From Luteibaculum oceani (GTDB lineage: Bacteria > Bacteroidota > Bacteroidia > Flavobacteriales_D > Luteibaculaceae): a stretch of 64,000 nt of DNA. The DNA is taken from NCBI RefSeq assembly GCF_007995015.1, contig NZ_VORB01000003.1, positions 1 through 64,000 on the forward strand, in the 5' to 3' direction. Positions 46,637-54,852 of the stretch are shown in pieces; the first letter of the stretch is position 1, and the number at the start of each line of letters is the position of its first letter. The notes beneath the pieces are model-generated. The model was not told the origin of the DNA. It was given only the letters and a program-made list of their open reading frames with translations, and made no database searches. The position numbers and the translations under genes are program-made.

Positions 46637-47515
46637 TTAGCCCCTTGGATGGGCCTTCTTAAATATCGATTTATTCTTCTCTATAGAATTATGCGTGTAA
46701 ACTTGAGTCGCTGCCAAACTAGCATGACCCAAAATCTCCTTGATGGCATTTAAGTCTGCCCCCTGATTTAACATGTGGGTTGCGAAGGTGTGCCTCAAGA
46801 CGTGTGGACTTTTCTTGGTTATTGTTGTTACTTGGTTAAGGTAATTATTCACAAGGCGGTAAACAAATTTTGGATAAAGTTTTTTCCCCGTCTTGGTTAC
46901 GAAAAGGAAAGGTATTTCAGAAGATACATTTCCATCCCTCAATACGAGGAAATCACGCAATAAGTTGACCAAGTTCATTGTTAACGGGATGACGCGTTCT
47001 TTATTACGCTTACCCAATACTTTAACAAGTCCTTTGCCTATATCAAGGTTGATGCGCTTTATCTCTATTAACTCCGATAATCGTATTCCGGTTCCAAAAA
47101 ACATCTCTAAAATCACCCTATCCTGTTGCCCATAATAATCTCGATCAAAAAGTTCGGCGTGAAATAACTTTTCAATGGAACTTACATCCAGATAAACCGG
47201 CAACTTTTTTGCCTTTTTAGGTTTCGACACCAAACCAACAGGATTTGCATTTACCGCACCCTGTCGCTGCATAAACTTAAAATAGGTGGAAAGAGACGCT
47301 AGTTTTCTCGAAACGGAACTTGGCGCTACTCCAGACTCCATTAAAGCCAAAACCCAGGATCTGATTAGCTGACGATCGGCCTTAGTAATTTCAGAAATTT
47401 CGTAGGTCTCCTCTAAGTATAAGGAGAATTGCTCCAAATCCTTTTTATAAGCCGCTACCGTATGCGCTGAATAGCGCCGCTGATGCTCTAGGTAGTCCAA
47501 AAACTGATTTATCAT
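46637..47515 (-). CDS. xerC: Tyrosine recombinase XerC-type
   Basis: The 292-residue recombinase has the N-terminal SAM-like DNA-binding domain (INQFLDYLEHQRRYSAHTV) and the catalytic domain with Arg in TGIRLSEL, His-x-x-Arg in HVLRHTFATHML, the second His in LGHASLAATQ and the nucleophile Tyr in VYTHNS. Length and motifs fit chromosomal XerC-like enzymes that resolve chromosome dimers at dif. It sits between rpsU and hpf in a housekeeping cluster, which argues against a phage integrase. Confidence 0.93.
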   Translation of the reverse strand: MINQFLDYLEHQRRYSAHTVAAYKKDLEQFSLYLEETYEISEITKADRQLIRSWVLALMESGVAPSSVSRKLASLSTYFKFMQRQGAVNANPVGLVSKPKKAKKLPVYLDVSSIEKLFHAELFDRDYYGQQDRVILEMFFGTGIRLSELIEIKRINLDIGKGLVKVLGKRNKERVIPLTMNLVNLLRDFLVLRDGNVSSEIPFLFVTKTGKKLYPKFVYRLVNNYLNQVTTITKKSPHVLRHTFATHMLNQGADLNAIKEILGHASLAATQVYTHNSIEKNKSIFKKAHPRG

Positions 47516-47520
47516 AAACG

Positions 47521-47556
47521 AAAAAAGGATTGTACCCCTAAAGATACAATCCTTTT
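47521..47556 (-). terminator. Rho-independent terminator after rpsU
   Basis: A perfect 12-bp stem AAAAGGATTGTA/TACAATCCTTTT with a 10-base loop is followed by further T on the minus strand. It lies 24 bp after the rpsU stop and directly before the xerC start, so xerC and hpf depend on read-through or a promoter within this region. Confidence 0.9.
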
Positions 47557-47579
47557 AATATGAAAAATATGATTAAGAT

Positions 47580-47774
47580 TTATTGCTCTTCAGCATCGCG
47601 CATTTGACGAACATAAATCGCTTTTTTCACTTCCTCGCGACGTGTTACGCTAGGCTTAGTGAAATGCTTGCGCTTTCTAAGCTCCTTTAACGTACCTGTA
47701 CGCTCGTACTTCTTCTTAAACTTCTTAAGCGATCTCTCAATGTTTTCGCCTTCTTTTACTGGAATAATTAACAT
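47580..47774 (-). CDS. rpsU: Ribosomal protein bS21
   Basis: The 64-residue protein matches bS21: MLIIPVKEGENIERSLKKFK, an RTGTLKELRKRKHF segment, and KPSVTRREEVKKAIYVRQ near the end. I start at the ATG at 47774, which is correctly spaced from a strong Shine-Dalgarno sequence; an in-frame ATG seven codons upstream would place that sequence inside the gene. Tyr54 is present; in Flavobacterium johnsoniae ribosome structures a tyrosine of bS21 at about this position was reported to help hold the anti-Shine-Dalgarno tail of 16S rRNA. Confidence 0.96.
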   Translation of the reverse strand: MLIIPVKEGENIERSLKKFKKKYERTGTLKELRKRKHFTKPSVTRREEVKKAIYVRQMRDAEEQ

Positions 47775-47783
47775 CTGCGCTAT

Positions 47784-47792
47784 ACCTCCTTT
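47784..47792 (-). promoter_or_regulatory. Strong Shine-Dalgarno sequence of rpsU
   Basis: AAAGGAGGT ends 10 bases or fewer before the rpsU ATG. I saw no comparable AGGAGG before tuf, rplK, rpoB, rpoC, valS or other genes here. It decides the rpsU start codon. Confidence 0.9.
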
Positions 47793-47807
47793 CAATCAAT
47801 GTGGCGG

Positions 47808-47837
47808 CAAAGGTAGTATATTTTCCCACCTCACCAA
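47808..47837 (-). promoter_or_regulatory. Promoter of rpsU
   Basis: TTG at 47837-47835 and TACCTTTG at 47815-47808 are separated by 19 bp, matching TTG/TAnnTTTG. The start point would be near 47802, giving a leader of about 28 bases that is largely taken up by the Shine-Dalgarno sequence. Confidence 0.8.
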
Positions 47838-47843
47838 TTTATT

Positions 47844-48986
47844 TTAATCTTTTAGTACTTCTCTAGAAATTACTAGTTTCTGAATCTCTGAGGTACCTTC
47901 TCCAATAGTACATAACTTACTATCTCGGTAGAATTTCTCAACTGGATACTCCTTAGTGTAACCATATCCACCAAAAATCTGTACGGCATCAGTAGATACC
48001 TCCACAGCTACCTCAGAGGCATAATACTTGGCAAAAGCTCCCTCCTTAGTTATCTTCTCTCCTTTATCCTTCATTGCTGCAGCTTGTAATGTAAGTAATT
48101 CGGCTGCCTCAATTTTGGTTGCCATGTCGGCTAGTTTAAATGCAATGGCCTGGAAATTTGCAATAGCTTTACCAAACTGCTCACGCTCCTTTGCATATTG
48201 AACAGACGCCTTATAGGCACCATTCGCTATCCCTAATGATAATGCTGCAATAGAAATTCTCCCTCCATCTAATACCTTCATCGCCTGGATAAAGCCCTCT
48301 CCTACTTCTCCTAGAATATTAGACTCGTGAACGCGACAGTCTTCGAAAATCATCTCAGCGGTTTCAGAAGCTCTCATTCCTAATTTGTCTTCCTTTTTAC
48401 CCGCTTTAAACCCAGGTGTCCCTCTTTCAACCACAAATGCTGTAATCCCGTGAGAGTCTAAAAGCTCTCCTGTTCTTACTAACACAACTGCTACATTTCC
48501 AGTGATTCCGTGCGTAATCCAGTTCTTAGCTCCGTTAATTACCCAGTACTCTCCATCTTTTTTAGCCGTGGTACGCATACGCATGGCATCCGACCCGGTG
48601 TTCGCCTCGGTAAGTCCCCAAGCTCCAATCCACTCTCCTGTTGCTAATTTAGGAAGCCATTTTTGTTTCTGCTCTTCGTTAGCAAATTGTAAAATATGAC
48701 CGGTACAAAGTGAATTATGAGCTGCCATAGACAAACCTATGGAACCGCAAACTGAAGCTAATTCTTTGATGGCAATTACATAATCTTTATATGATAATCC
48801 GCTTCCACCGTACTGCTCTGGAACTAAAACTCCCAAAAGACCTAACTCCCCAAGTTTCTTAAATACTTCGATAGGAAAAACTTGTGATTCATCCCATTCC
48901 ATTAGCTTGGGCTTAATCTCCTTCTCCGCAAAATCACGCACCATTTGTGCGATCATATTCTGACTTTCACTGTAGTTAAAATTCAT
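47844..48986 (-). CDS. Acyl-CoA dehydrogenase (short-chain type)
   Basis: The 380-residue flavoenzyme oxidises acyl-CoA to trans-2-enoyl-CoA and passes electrons to ETF. Motifs include [10 protein letters not shown] (FAD/substrate contact), the ITHG segment, [40 protein letters not shown] and [16 protein letters not shown], where the catalytic glutamate lies near residue 363. It resembles butyryl-CoA-type enzymes; chain-length preference is not certain. It starts three bases after apt and ends just before the rpsU promoter. Confidence 0.94.
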   Translation of the reverse strand: MNFNYSESQNMIAQMVRDFAEKEIKPKLMEWDESQVFPIEVFKKLGELGLLGVLVPEQYGGSGLSYKDYVIAIKELASVCGSIGLSMAAHNSLCTGHILQFANEEQKQKWLPKLATGEWIGAWGLTEANTGSDAMRMRTTAKKDGEYWVINGAKNWITHGITGNVAVVLVRTGELLDSHGITAFVVERGTPGFKAGKKEDKLGMRASETAEMIFEDCRVHESNILGEVGEGFIQAMKVLDGGRISIAALSLGIANGAYKASVQYAKEREQFGKAIANFQAIAFKLADMATKIEAAELLTLQAAAMKDKGEKITKEGAFAKYYASEVAVEVSTDAVQIFGGYGYTKEYPVEKFYRDSKLCTIGEGTSEIQKLVISREVLKD

Positions 48987-48989
48987 ACC

Positions 48990-49511
48990 TTAATATGTTA
49001 TTATACTATGACATGGAGCTACCTTTTCTAGGCGCTCTTTTCCATTTAAAAAATTCAATTCAACAATAAAGGAGAACAACACTGGCGTTGATCCACACTT
49101 TTCAACTAGATGGCCTGCTGCTTCGGCAGTACCACCGGTTGCCAAAAGATCATCGTGAACAATGACCTTAGAACCCGGCGCAATCGCATCCTCATGCACC
49201 TCTACCACATCGGTACCGTACTCTAAACTGTAGGTGTGAGAAATTGTTTTTGCAGGTAGTTTTCCTTTCTTTCTTATCAAGACAAAAGGTATACCCAATT
49301 CCAATGCAATTGCTGGGCCTGCCAAATAACCCCTACTTTCAATACCCACTATGGCATCGGGACTATATTTCTTGTACTCTTGAGCAAATCTTTTAACAAG
49401 GTCGCGAAAGAGTTCGGGGTCCAGAAAAATTGGAGTGATATCTTTAAACTGAATTCCAGGTTTTGGGAAATCTGGAATATTTCTAATCGCTGCTTGTAAT
49501 CTTTGCTCCAC
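48990..49511 (-). CDS. apt: Adenine phosphoribosyltransferase
   Basis: The 173-residue salvage enzyme makes AMP from adenine and PRPP. It shows FPKPGIQFKDITPIFLDPEL at the N-terminus, the ESRGYLAGPA loop and the PRPP motif VIVHDDLLATGGTAEAAG. The start is a GTG at 49511, inside the last 29 bp of the helix-hairpin-helix gene; the conserved N-terminus begins directly there. It precedes the acyl-CoA dehydrogenase by three bases. Confidence 0.95.
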   Translation of the reverse strand: MEQRLQAAIRNIPDFPKPGIQFKDITPIFLDPELFRDLVKRFAQEYKKYSPDAIVGIESRGYLAGPAIALELGIPFVLIRKKGKLPAKTISHTYSLEYGTDVVEVHEDAIAPGSKVIVHDDLLATGGTAEAAGHLVEKCGSTPVLFSFIVELNFLNGKERLEKVAPCHSIITY

Positions 49512-50418
49512 TTTTCGAAATCGTCAAATAAGGGGCAATTTTAAGATAATCCTCCCGACCAATCAACACAGAATTCATGATTTGTTCGATTGCTGAATAA
49601 TTTCCATGTTGATTTCGATACGAAATAATGGCCTTTGCCAATTTATAGGTTATGTATGGATGTCTTTTTAATCGCTCCAAATCCACGCTATTAATGTCCA
49701 TCTTTTCAATGTAAAGGGTATCAATTACAAATGATTTCCAATTATGTTGAATACAAGCGCTATCCAACCCCCAAACTTCAAACAGCTGCTCCCTTTGAAT
49801 ATATCCGCCCAAAAGACTTCGGTAGGCCAAAATTCTTTTTGCCAGTACCGAACCGATACCCTTTAGCTTCTTTAGTGCTGAAGTATCCGCGCTATTTAAC
49901 AGGACTTTTGAAGGACTCGTTTTTATCGGAGCCTCCTTACTTATATTATTAGGGCTATCATTAAATACCGCAAACTGACTAAGAGCTTTTTTAGCTTCTA
50001 AATCCCAACCCATTAACTTTTCAAATTCCTCAACGGAAGTATAAACGCCAAGTGCATTACGAAAATTCACAAAGGTCGCAGCCTGCTTCCTGCTTATTCC
50101 ATACTGGAATAATTCCGTTGCGGAAATTCTATTGGGATCAAAGGATTGAAATTTTAATTTTCTAGCACTACCCTTCTTTTTCTCTAATGTTTTTCTTTCT
50201 ACAATTTGAGTTGTATCCAGCGAGGTAATTTTATTTTGGAGATTTTGCTCCTTTTGAATTAAGAAAAGCTCAATGGAATCTAGCCGCTGAATAAGATCAT
50301 TATCGAGAGTTGAAAATCTACCAATGCCTATTCGATATAGAATTAAAAAAGCAATTAATAGGTTAAGAGACATGAGCCCCTTTGCTTCCCAGGAAGAAAG
50401 TTTAAACCATCTTTTCAT
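49483..50418 (-). CDS. Membrane-anchored helix-hairpin-helix (ComEA-like) protein
   Basis: The 311-residue protein has one N-terminal membrane helix (GLMSLNLLIAFLILYRIGIG, about 14-33), a coiled region, and then three HhH-type units: ISATELFQYGISRKQAATFV, LNSADTSALKKLKGIGSVLAKR and MDINSVDLERLKRHPYITYKLA. This resembles ComEA-like DNA-binding proteins, here with three units rather than one. DNA binding, perhaps in uptake or repair, is inferred. It leads a tight operon with apt and acyl-CoA dehydrogenase. Confidence 0.88.
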   Translation of the reverse strand: MKRWFKLSSWEAKGLMSLNLLIAFLILYRIGIGRFSTLDNDLIQRLDSIELFLIQKEQNLQNKITSLDTTQIVERKTLEKKKGSARKLKFQSFDPNRISATELFQYGISRKQAATFVNFRNALGVYTSVEEFEKLMGWDLEAKKALSQFAVFNDSPNNISKEAPIKTSPSKVLLNSADTSALKKLKGIGSVLAKRILAYRSLLGGYIQREQLFEVWGLDSACIQHNWKSFVIDTLYIEKMDINSVDLERLKRHPYITYKLAKAIISYRNQHGNYSAIEQIMNSVLIGREDYLKIAPYLTISKSGAKITSSD

Positions 50419-50503
50419 GTGGTAGGATTTATAAAAAGATAGTAAAAAACCAACTAAGCCTTTACAAAGGATGCTTTGAGCACAAGCTGCGAACTCCCAA
50501 AAA

Positions 50504-50537
50504 CAAAAAGACCGATTGAGTAACTCAACCGGTCTTT
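50504..50537 (-). terminator. Terminator after the AGCS symporter
   Basis: AAGACCGGTTGAG pairs with CTCAATCGGTCTT (one G-T wobble on the minus strand) around a three-base TTA loop, followed by five T. It ends 25 bp after the symporter stop. Confidence 0.85.
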
Positions 50538-50561
50538 AATTATCAAGATTTCCTTTTCTTT

Positions 50562-52634
50562 TTATTTAAAACGCTTTATGGCACCTGACTTTACTCGAGC
50601 CATGTAGTCTTTTAAGTCGTTTTTAACCTCTCCAGACATAATTACCAATCCGGCAATGTTTGGGAAAGCCATTCCTAGAATCATTAAATCTGAAAAGTCT
50701 AGCACTGCACCCAGTCCTACAGAAGATCCAATAATTACGAAACCGCAGAAAATTACCTTATAGATTAGCTCTACTTTTTTACTATTTCCGAACGCAAAGG
50801 TCCAAGCCTTTAGTCCGTAATAGGACCAACTGATCATTGTAGAGAATGCAAAAAGCAGGATTGCCACCATCAACACCCATGAAAACCAAGGGAATACTTC
50901 ACTAAAGGCAGCGGAAGTCAATTCCGATCCATTTAAACCACTAGTTCCATCAGCATAACCGGTGAATACTAAAACCAAGGCTGTCATGGTACAAACCAAT
51001 ACCGTATCTACAAATGGCTCAAGTAATGCTACTATTCCTTCACTAACAGGCTCATCGGTTTTAGAGGCGGAGTGAGCGATGGACGCAGAACCCACACCAG
51101 CTTCATTGGAGAATGCTGCTCTTTGGAAACCAATTATCAATACTCCGACTATACCACCACGAATAGCTGGTGCTTCGAAAGCTCCAGAAATAATTTCGCC
51201 GAATACATCACCTATATTTCCGAAGTTCATGAAGATAATAATCAGGGAGAATAGAACATATATACCACACATAAATGGTACAATCTTGTCGGTAACACGT
51301 GCAATACTTTTAACACCACCAACTATAACAATAAAGACAAGAGCAGATAAAATTACCCCAAACCAAGTTCCATAACCAGCTAAAGAAGGGAACTGGTTAC
51401 TTACCTGAGCAAAAGCTTGGTTGGCTTGGAACATGTTACCTCCACCGAAAGAAGCTCCAATACACAGTATGGTAAACAAGACCGCAAGCATCTTCCCCAA
51501 CTTACCTAGGTTTCTTTTTTCTAAACCTTTTGTTAGGTAATACATCGGACCACCTGAAACTTCACCAGCTTCGTTGATTTCACGGTATTTAACCCCAAGT
51601 GTACATTCCACAAATTTGGAAGCCATACCCATTAATCCAGCTAATATCATCCAGAAGGTGGCTCCTGGACCACCAAGAGAAATTGCTACGGCAACCCCTG
51701 CTATGTTTCCTAATCCCACCGTTGCAGAAAGCGCAGTTGTTAGGGCTTGAAAGTGCGAAACCTCACCTTTGTCATTCGGATTATCAAATTTTCCTTGTAC
51801 CAGTTCTATAGCATGTTTTACTCCCCTGAAATTGATAAACTTCATGCGAATTGTAAAGAACAAAGCCCCACATACTAACCAAATAACAATGATTGGAACT
51901 CCTTGAGATTTCTTGTCGCCATTAGGATGAAAAACCGGTTTGGGTTCGTGTAATTTCACCAATCCCAGAAGGGTTGGTCCAACCTTTACTTCCTCTTCCT
52001 GGGTTTCTTGATTTCTAATTACACCACCTTTAGGGATAAGAATTTCGAGAATTCCATTATGCTGAGCATAAACAGAATCAATCTTCCCAGAACCTCTTTT
52101 TACAGTTGCTAGGAACTGACCTTCTTTAACGTCTGCTCCATCGGCAACAGCCCAATCTTGCAGATACATTTCTTCGATATTATCGTTTGCCCAGAAAGGC
52201 GGAATAACACGTTCTTCTTCCTGCAACACCTGCGGATCTCTGATCCCCAAAGCATCTAACGGATCCCAGAAGAACACCGTGGTCATGGCATTAACAATGG
52301 GAACAAAGGAAGAGTTTAACCACTCTGGTGCAGAGGTAGTGCTTACTACGTCAGAAAGGCTTTGCTTATTACCCTTTGCATCAGTAACCGTTAAAGTAAA
52401 TGCCGACCCTTCGGTAATTCCCCAACAAGAATCGGATGTTAACGGAACTGATTGCACCGACCACTTATACTGATAGGGAGCAACTCCACCAGAAACGATA
52501 GCAAATGCCTTGGCATTGTTAATTTCTCCATTAGGATTTACCTTTTCAACCCTTACTTTTAACGGCTCTGCGCTTAAATTAAAAATTGATAAAATTGATA
52601 AAACGACAACTCCACAAAGTGCCTTTAAATTCAT
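50562..52634 (-). CDS. AGCS-family sodium:alanine/glycine symporter with N-terminal SprB-like and lipoyl-like domains
   Basis: The C-terminal ~440 residues are a normal AGCS transporter (FINFRGVKHAIELVQGKF, TALSATVGLGNIAGVAVAIS, GGPGATFWMILAGLMGMASK, SGGPMYYLTKGL) with about ten membrane helices. The first ~240 residues are not part of the family core: a signal peptide (ALCGVVVLSILSIFNLSA), a SprB-like repeat (VSGGVAPYQYKWS to TLTVTDAKGN) and a biotinyl/lipoyl-like barrel (VADGADVKEGQFLATVKRG to ILEILIPKGG). I start at ATG 52634; an ATG eight codons upstream would put charged residues ahead of the signal peptide and overlaps a -7-like TATTTTTG. Transport of alanine or glycine with Na+ is family knowledge; the role of the extra domains is unknown. 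Confidence 0.92.
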   Translation of the reverse strand: MNLKALCGVVVLSILSIFNLSAEPLKVRVEKVNPNGEINNAKAFAIVSGGVAPYQYKWSVQSVPLTSDSCWGITEGSAFTLTVTDAKGNKQSLSDVVSTTSAPEWLNSSFVPIVNAMTTVFFWDPLDALGIRDPQVLQEEERVIPPFWANDNIEEMYLQDWAVADGADVKEGQFLATVKRGSGKIDSVYAQHNGILEILIPKGGVIRNQETQEEEVKVGPTLLGLVKLHEPKPVFHPNGDKKSQGVPIIVIWLVCGALFFTIRMKFINFRGVKHAIELVQGKFDNPNDKGEVSHFQALTTALSATVGLGNIAGVAVAISLGGPGATFWMILAGLMGMASKFVECTLGVKYREINEAGEVSGGPMYYLTKGLEKRNLGKLGKMLAVLFTILCIGASFGGGNMFQANQAFAQVSNQFPSLAGYGTWFGVILSALVFIVIVGGVKSIARVTDKIVPFMCGIYVLFSLIIIFMNFGNIGDVFGEIISGAFEAPAIRGGIVGVLIIGFQRAAFSNEAGVGSASIAHSASKTDEPVSEGIVALLEPFVDTVLVCTMTALVLVFTGYADGTSGLNGSELTSAAFSEVFPWFSWVLMVAILLFAFSTMISWSYYGLKAWTFAFGNSKKVELIYKVIFCGFVIIGSSVGLGAVLDFSDLMILGMAFPNIAGLVIMSGEVKNDLKDYMARVKSGAIKRFK

Positions 52635-52683
52635 ATGGTTTTTATTTGAAGGATTCAAAAATATAGCTTAGCTAATGGATAGC

Positions 52684-53598
52684 TTAGTTTTTGTTTTTAA
52701 AATCTTGGATTTGCAGCTTGGTTTGAGTTAAAGCATCTCTCAAACTATGGGGGCGATAATTTAAAAATTCTCTTGATTTCGATAGGTCAAAACCTGTTTT
52801 AGGAGGACGGGGTGCTTTATCACTAAATGCTTGGGATTTGGACTTATTTATAAGTTCCTTCTCGTGCCCAAATACATCGGCAACCAAAATCGCTAAATCG
52901 TAAACAGAAATATATTCTGGCCCTGAAACATTGAACACACCCTCGGCATTTAAACTACAGGCATTTAGGCATGCATGCGCTAAATCGTCCGCGTAGGTTG
53001 GCATTCGGAATTGGTCGTCGACCATATTCACCGCTTGTTTTTTACCCAAAGTATCGTTTAGCCACAGAATAATATTCGTCCTTGACAAGTTAGGCACGAA
53101 ACCGTAAACCAGTATTGTTCTTAGGATGGACACCCTTTTGTATGTTGAACTTTGCAGGACCTTTTCGGCCTCTAGTTTACTTTCTCCATAGTAATTAACT
53201 GGATTTGGAGCATCATCCTCTTTATAAATCCCTTTACTTCCATCAAAAATAAAATCGGTGGATATATGGGAAAGGTAAATGTTATGGGATTGACAGATTT
53301 CGAGAAGATTTCTAACTCCGTCTACATTAATTGTCCAACAAAGCTCCTTGTTATCTTCGCATACATCTACATGGGTTAATGCGGCTGTATTAAGTATTGC
53401 ATCTGGCTTAAACTCATGAACCAACTCCTCTATCTCCGCTTTATTGGTTATATCTAGCGACTTATATTTTACGGCTGGTAAGTTGTATAACCTGCTTTCT
53501 CCTTTAGATGTGGCAAGTACATCGATATTTTGCTCTAAACAAAGGTGCAGGAAACGTTGTCCGAGCAAACCATTTGCCCCAGTGACTAGAATTCGCAT
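52684..53598 (-). CDS. RmlD-like NAD(P)-dependent sugar-nucleotide reductase/epimerase
   Basis: The 304-residue extended short-chain dehydrogenase has the Rossmann glycine motif VTGANGLLGQRF, D-I-T after the second strand, LNTAALTHVDVCE, STDFIFDGSKG and the catalytic Tyr-x-x-x-Lys in YYGESKLEAE. It is closest in layout to dTDP-4-dehydrorhamnose reductase, but the substrate is uncertain and no other rhamnose genes are nearby. It is the last gene of the DUF2851-PspC-channel-RmlD run and starts two bases after the channel gene. Confidence 0.88.
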   Translation of the reverse strand: MRILVTGANGLLGQRFLHLCLEQNIDVLATSKGESRLYNLPAVKYKSLDITNKAEIEELVHEFKPDAILNTAALTHVDVCEDNKELCWTINVDGVRNLLEICQSHNIYLSHISTDFIFDGSKGIYKEDDAPNPVNYYGESKLEAEKVLQSSTYKRVSILRTILVYGFVPNLSRTNIILWLNDTLGKKQAVNMVDDQFRMPTYADDLAHACLNACSLNAEGVFNVSGPEYISVYDLAILVADVFGHEKELINKSKSQAFSDKAPRPPKTGFDLSKSREFLNYRPHSLRDALTQTKLQIQDFKNKN

Positions 53599-53600
53599 AT

Positions 53601-54608
53601 TTAAATTTTTGCGATTTGGTTCTTAAACTCCGTAACCACATCGTGGTTGGCAATGGCGAATAACTTCTCCCCTTTTTCGACCATCAAATCTTCTTTGGGA
53701 GAAATTAGAATATCTCCATTGGCTTTTTTAACACCCAGAAGAGTTACATCAGCTGTTAAATCTTTAAGTGCCCCAAATGAGGTGCTTTCGGATCTACTAT
53801 TAAAATCGATTTCCACCAAGCTTGGGCTATTGGGTTTATGTATGGATAGTTGATCGATAAAATCTACCGTATCTGGATTTAACACCAAAAGCGCCATATG
53901 GGCACCCCCCAGAGAATCTGGCATTATTACGTTTGACGCACCTGCAACACGCATCTTTTTTACAGATGGGAAACGAGAAGCTCGTGCAATAATTTTAACC
54001 TTTGGATTAAGCTCTCTCGCACTTAGAACGACATATAAGTTGTCGGCGTCATTAGGTAGCGTTGTTATTACGGCTTTTGCCTTTTCAATACCCGCCTCCT
54101 TAAGAATTTCATCCTTAGTAGCATCACCATAAACAGGAATAATCCCCCCGCGCACATCGTTAAGGTTAAAGATTTCCTGTTTGGTTTCCACTACTACAAA
54201 GCGCTCTTTATTTTGTTTTAGCTCGGTAACAACTTGTCTTCCTACCCTACCATAACCACAAACTATGATATGATTATCTAACTTTTCTATCATGCGCTGT
54301 TTTTTAATTAATCGAGTGTAGCGTTTATACTCACCATTTACAAGATAACTAGTAATGGAACTGATTGCATAGGCAAAGGTACCGAAGCAAATAAGTATAA
54401 TAAACGATGTAAATACTTTACCCGCTACAGTTAGTGGGGCCACTTCCCCATAACCCACGGTGGAAACCGTTATCAAAGTCATATAAAAGGCGTCGAGCCA
54501 ATCGTATCCTTCGATAATTCTATACCCAAGTGTTCCAATAATAAAAACACCGGCCAGCAGGCTAAGCGAGTAAAATAGTCTAGAAAAAATTTGAAATCTG
54601 GTCCTCAA
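53601..54608 (-). CDS. Potassium channel with cytoplasmic RCK (TrkA-N/TrkA-C) domains
   Basis: The 335-residue protein has two membrane helices flanking a pore loop with the selectivity filter TVGYG at about 50-54, then an RCK N-domain (IIVCGYGRVGRQVVTEL, about 114-240) and a TrkA-C-like domain to the end. This is the MthK/Kch-like two-helix channel layout, gated by ions or nucleotides bound to the RCK ring. The start is TTG at 54608; no ATG precedes the first helix. It lies 10 bp after the PspC gene. Confidence 0.95.
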   Translation of the reverse strand: MRTRFQIFSRLFYSLSLLAGVFIIGTLGYRIIEGYDWLDAFYMTLITVSTVGYGEVAPLTVAGKVFTSFIILICFGTFAYAISSITSYLVNGEYKRYTRLIKKQRMIEKLDNHIIVCGYGRVGRQVVTELKQNKERFVVVETKQEIFNLNDVRGGIIPVYGDATKDEILKEAGIEKAKAVITTLPNDADNLYVVLSARELNPKVKIIARASRFPSVKKMRVAGASNVIMPDSLGGAHMALLVLNPDTVDFIDQLSIHKPNSPSLVEIDFNSRSESTSFGALKDLTADVTLLGVKKANGDILISPKEDLMVEKGEKLFAIANHDVVTEFKNQIAKI

Positions 54609-54618
54609 ATTCCTCAGT

Positions 54619-54846
54619 TTACAATTCCCAAATGGAACCTTTTTTGGAGCGGAATTTAAAATATTCTTTGTGTTCTAGGATAAATGCCATGATTAAATAT
54701 ATCAGCAAAGGCGAACCAAGGGTAATAAATGAGAAATAAATAAAATTAAGCCTAACCTTTTGAGAAGAAATTCCAAGCTTTTCTCCCCACCAGGCACACA
54801 CGCCAAAAGCTTGTTTTTCGAAGTAGTTTAATATCTTATTTATCAT
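54619..54846 (-). CDS. PspC-domain membrane protein
   Basis: The 75-residue protein fits the PspC domain: a first part with FGVCAWWGEKLGISSQKVRL and a membrane helix (YFSFITLGSPLLIYLIMAFIL), then a short basic tail. PspC proteins belong to envelope stress responses in proteobacteria; single-domain forms in Bacteroidota are uncharacterised. It lies six bases after the DUF2851 gene and 10 bp before the potassium channel gene. Confidence 0.88.
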   Translation of the reverse strand: MINKILNYFEKQAFGVCAWWGEKLGISSQKVRLNFIYFSFITLGSPLLIYLIMAFILEHKEYFKFRSKKGSIWEL

Positions 54847-54852
54847 CTCTAT

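Noticed and set aside
46637-47515. Phage or island integrase next to tRNA genes
   Set aside because: The recombinase has chromosomal XerC length and sits in an rpsU-xerC-hpf housekeeping group. I saw no attachment-site duplications of tRNA ends or mobile genes.
52634-52658. Earlier ATG for the AGCS symporter
   Set aside because: The extra residues NPSNKNH add nothing to the signal peptide, and the earlier ATG overlaps a possible -7 box, so the later ATG is preferred.
52656-52663. TATTTTTG as the symporter promoter
   Set aside because: It matches TAnnTTTG, but no TTG lies at the -33 distance and the site is inside the possible start region, so it is not listed as a feature.
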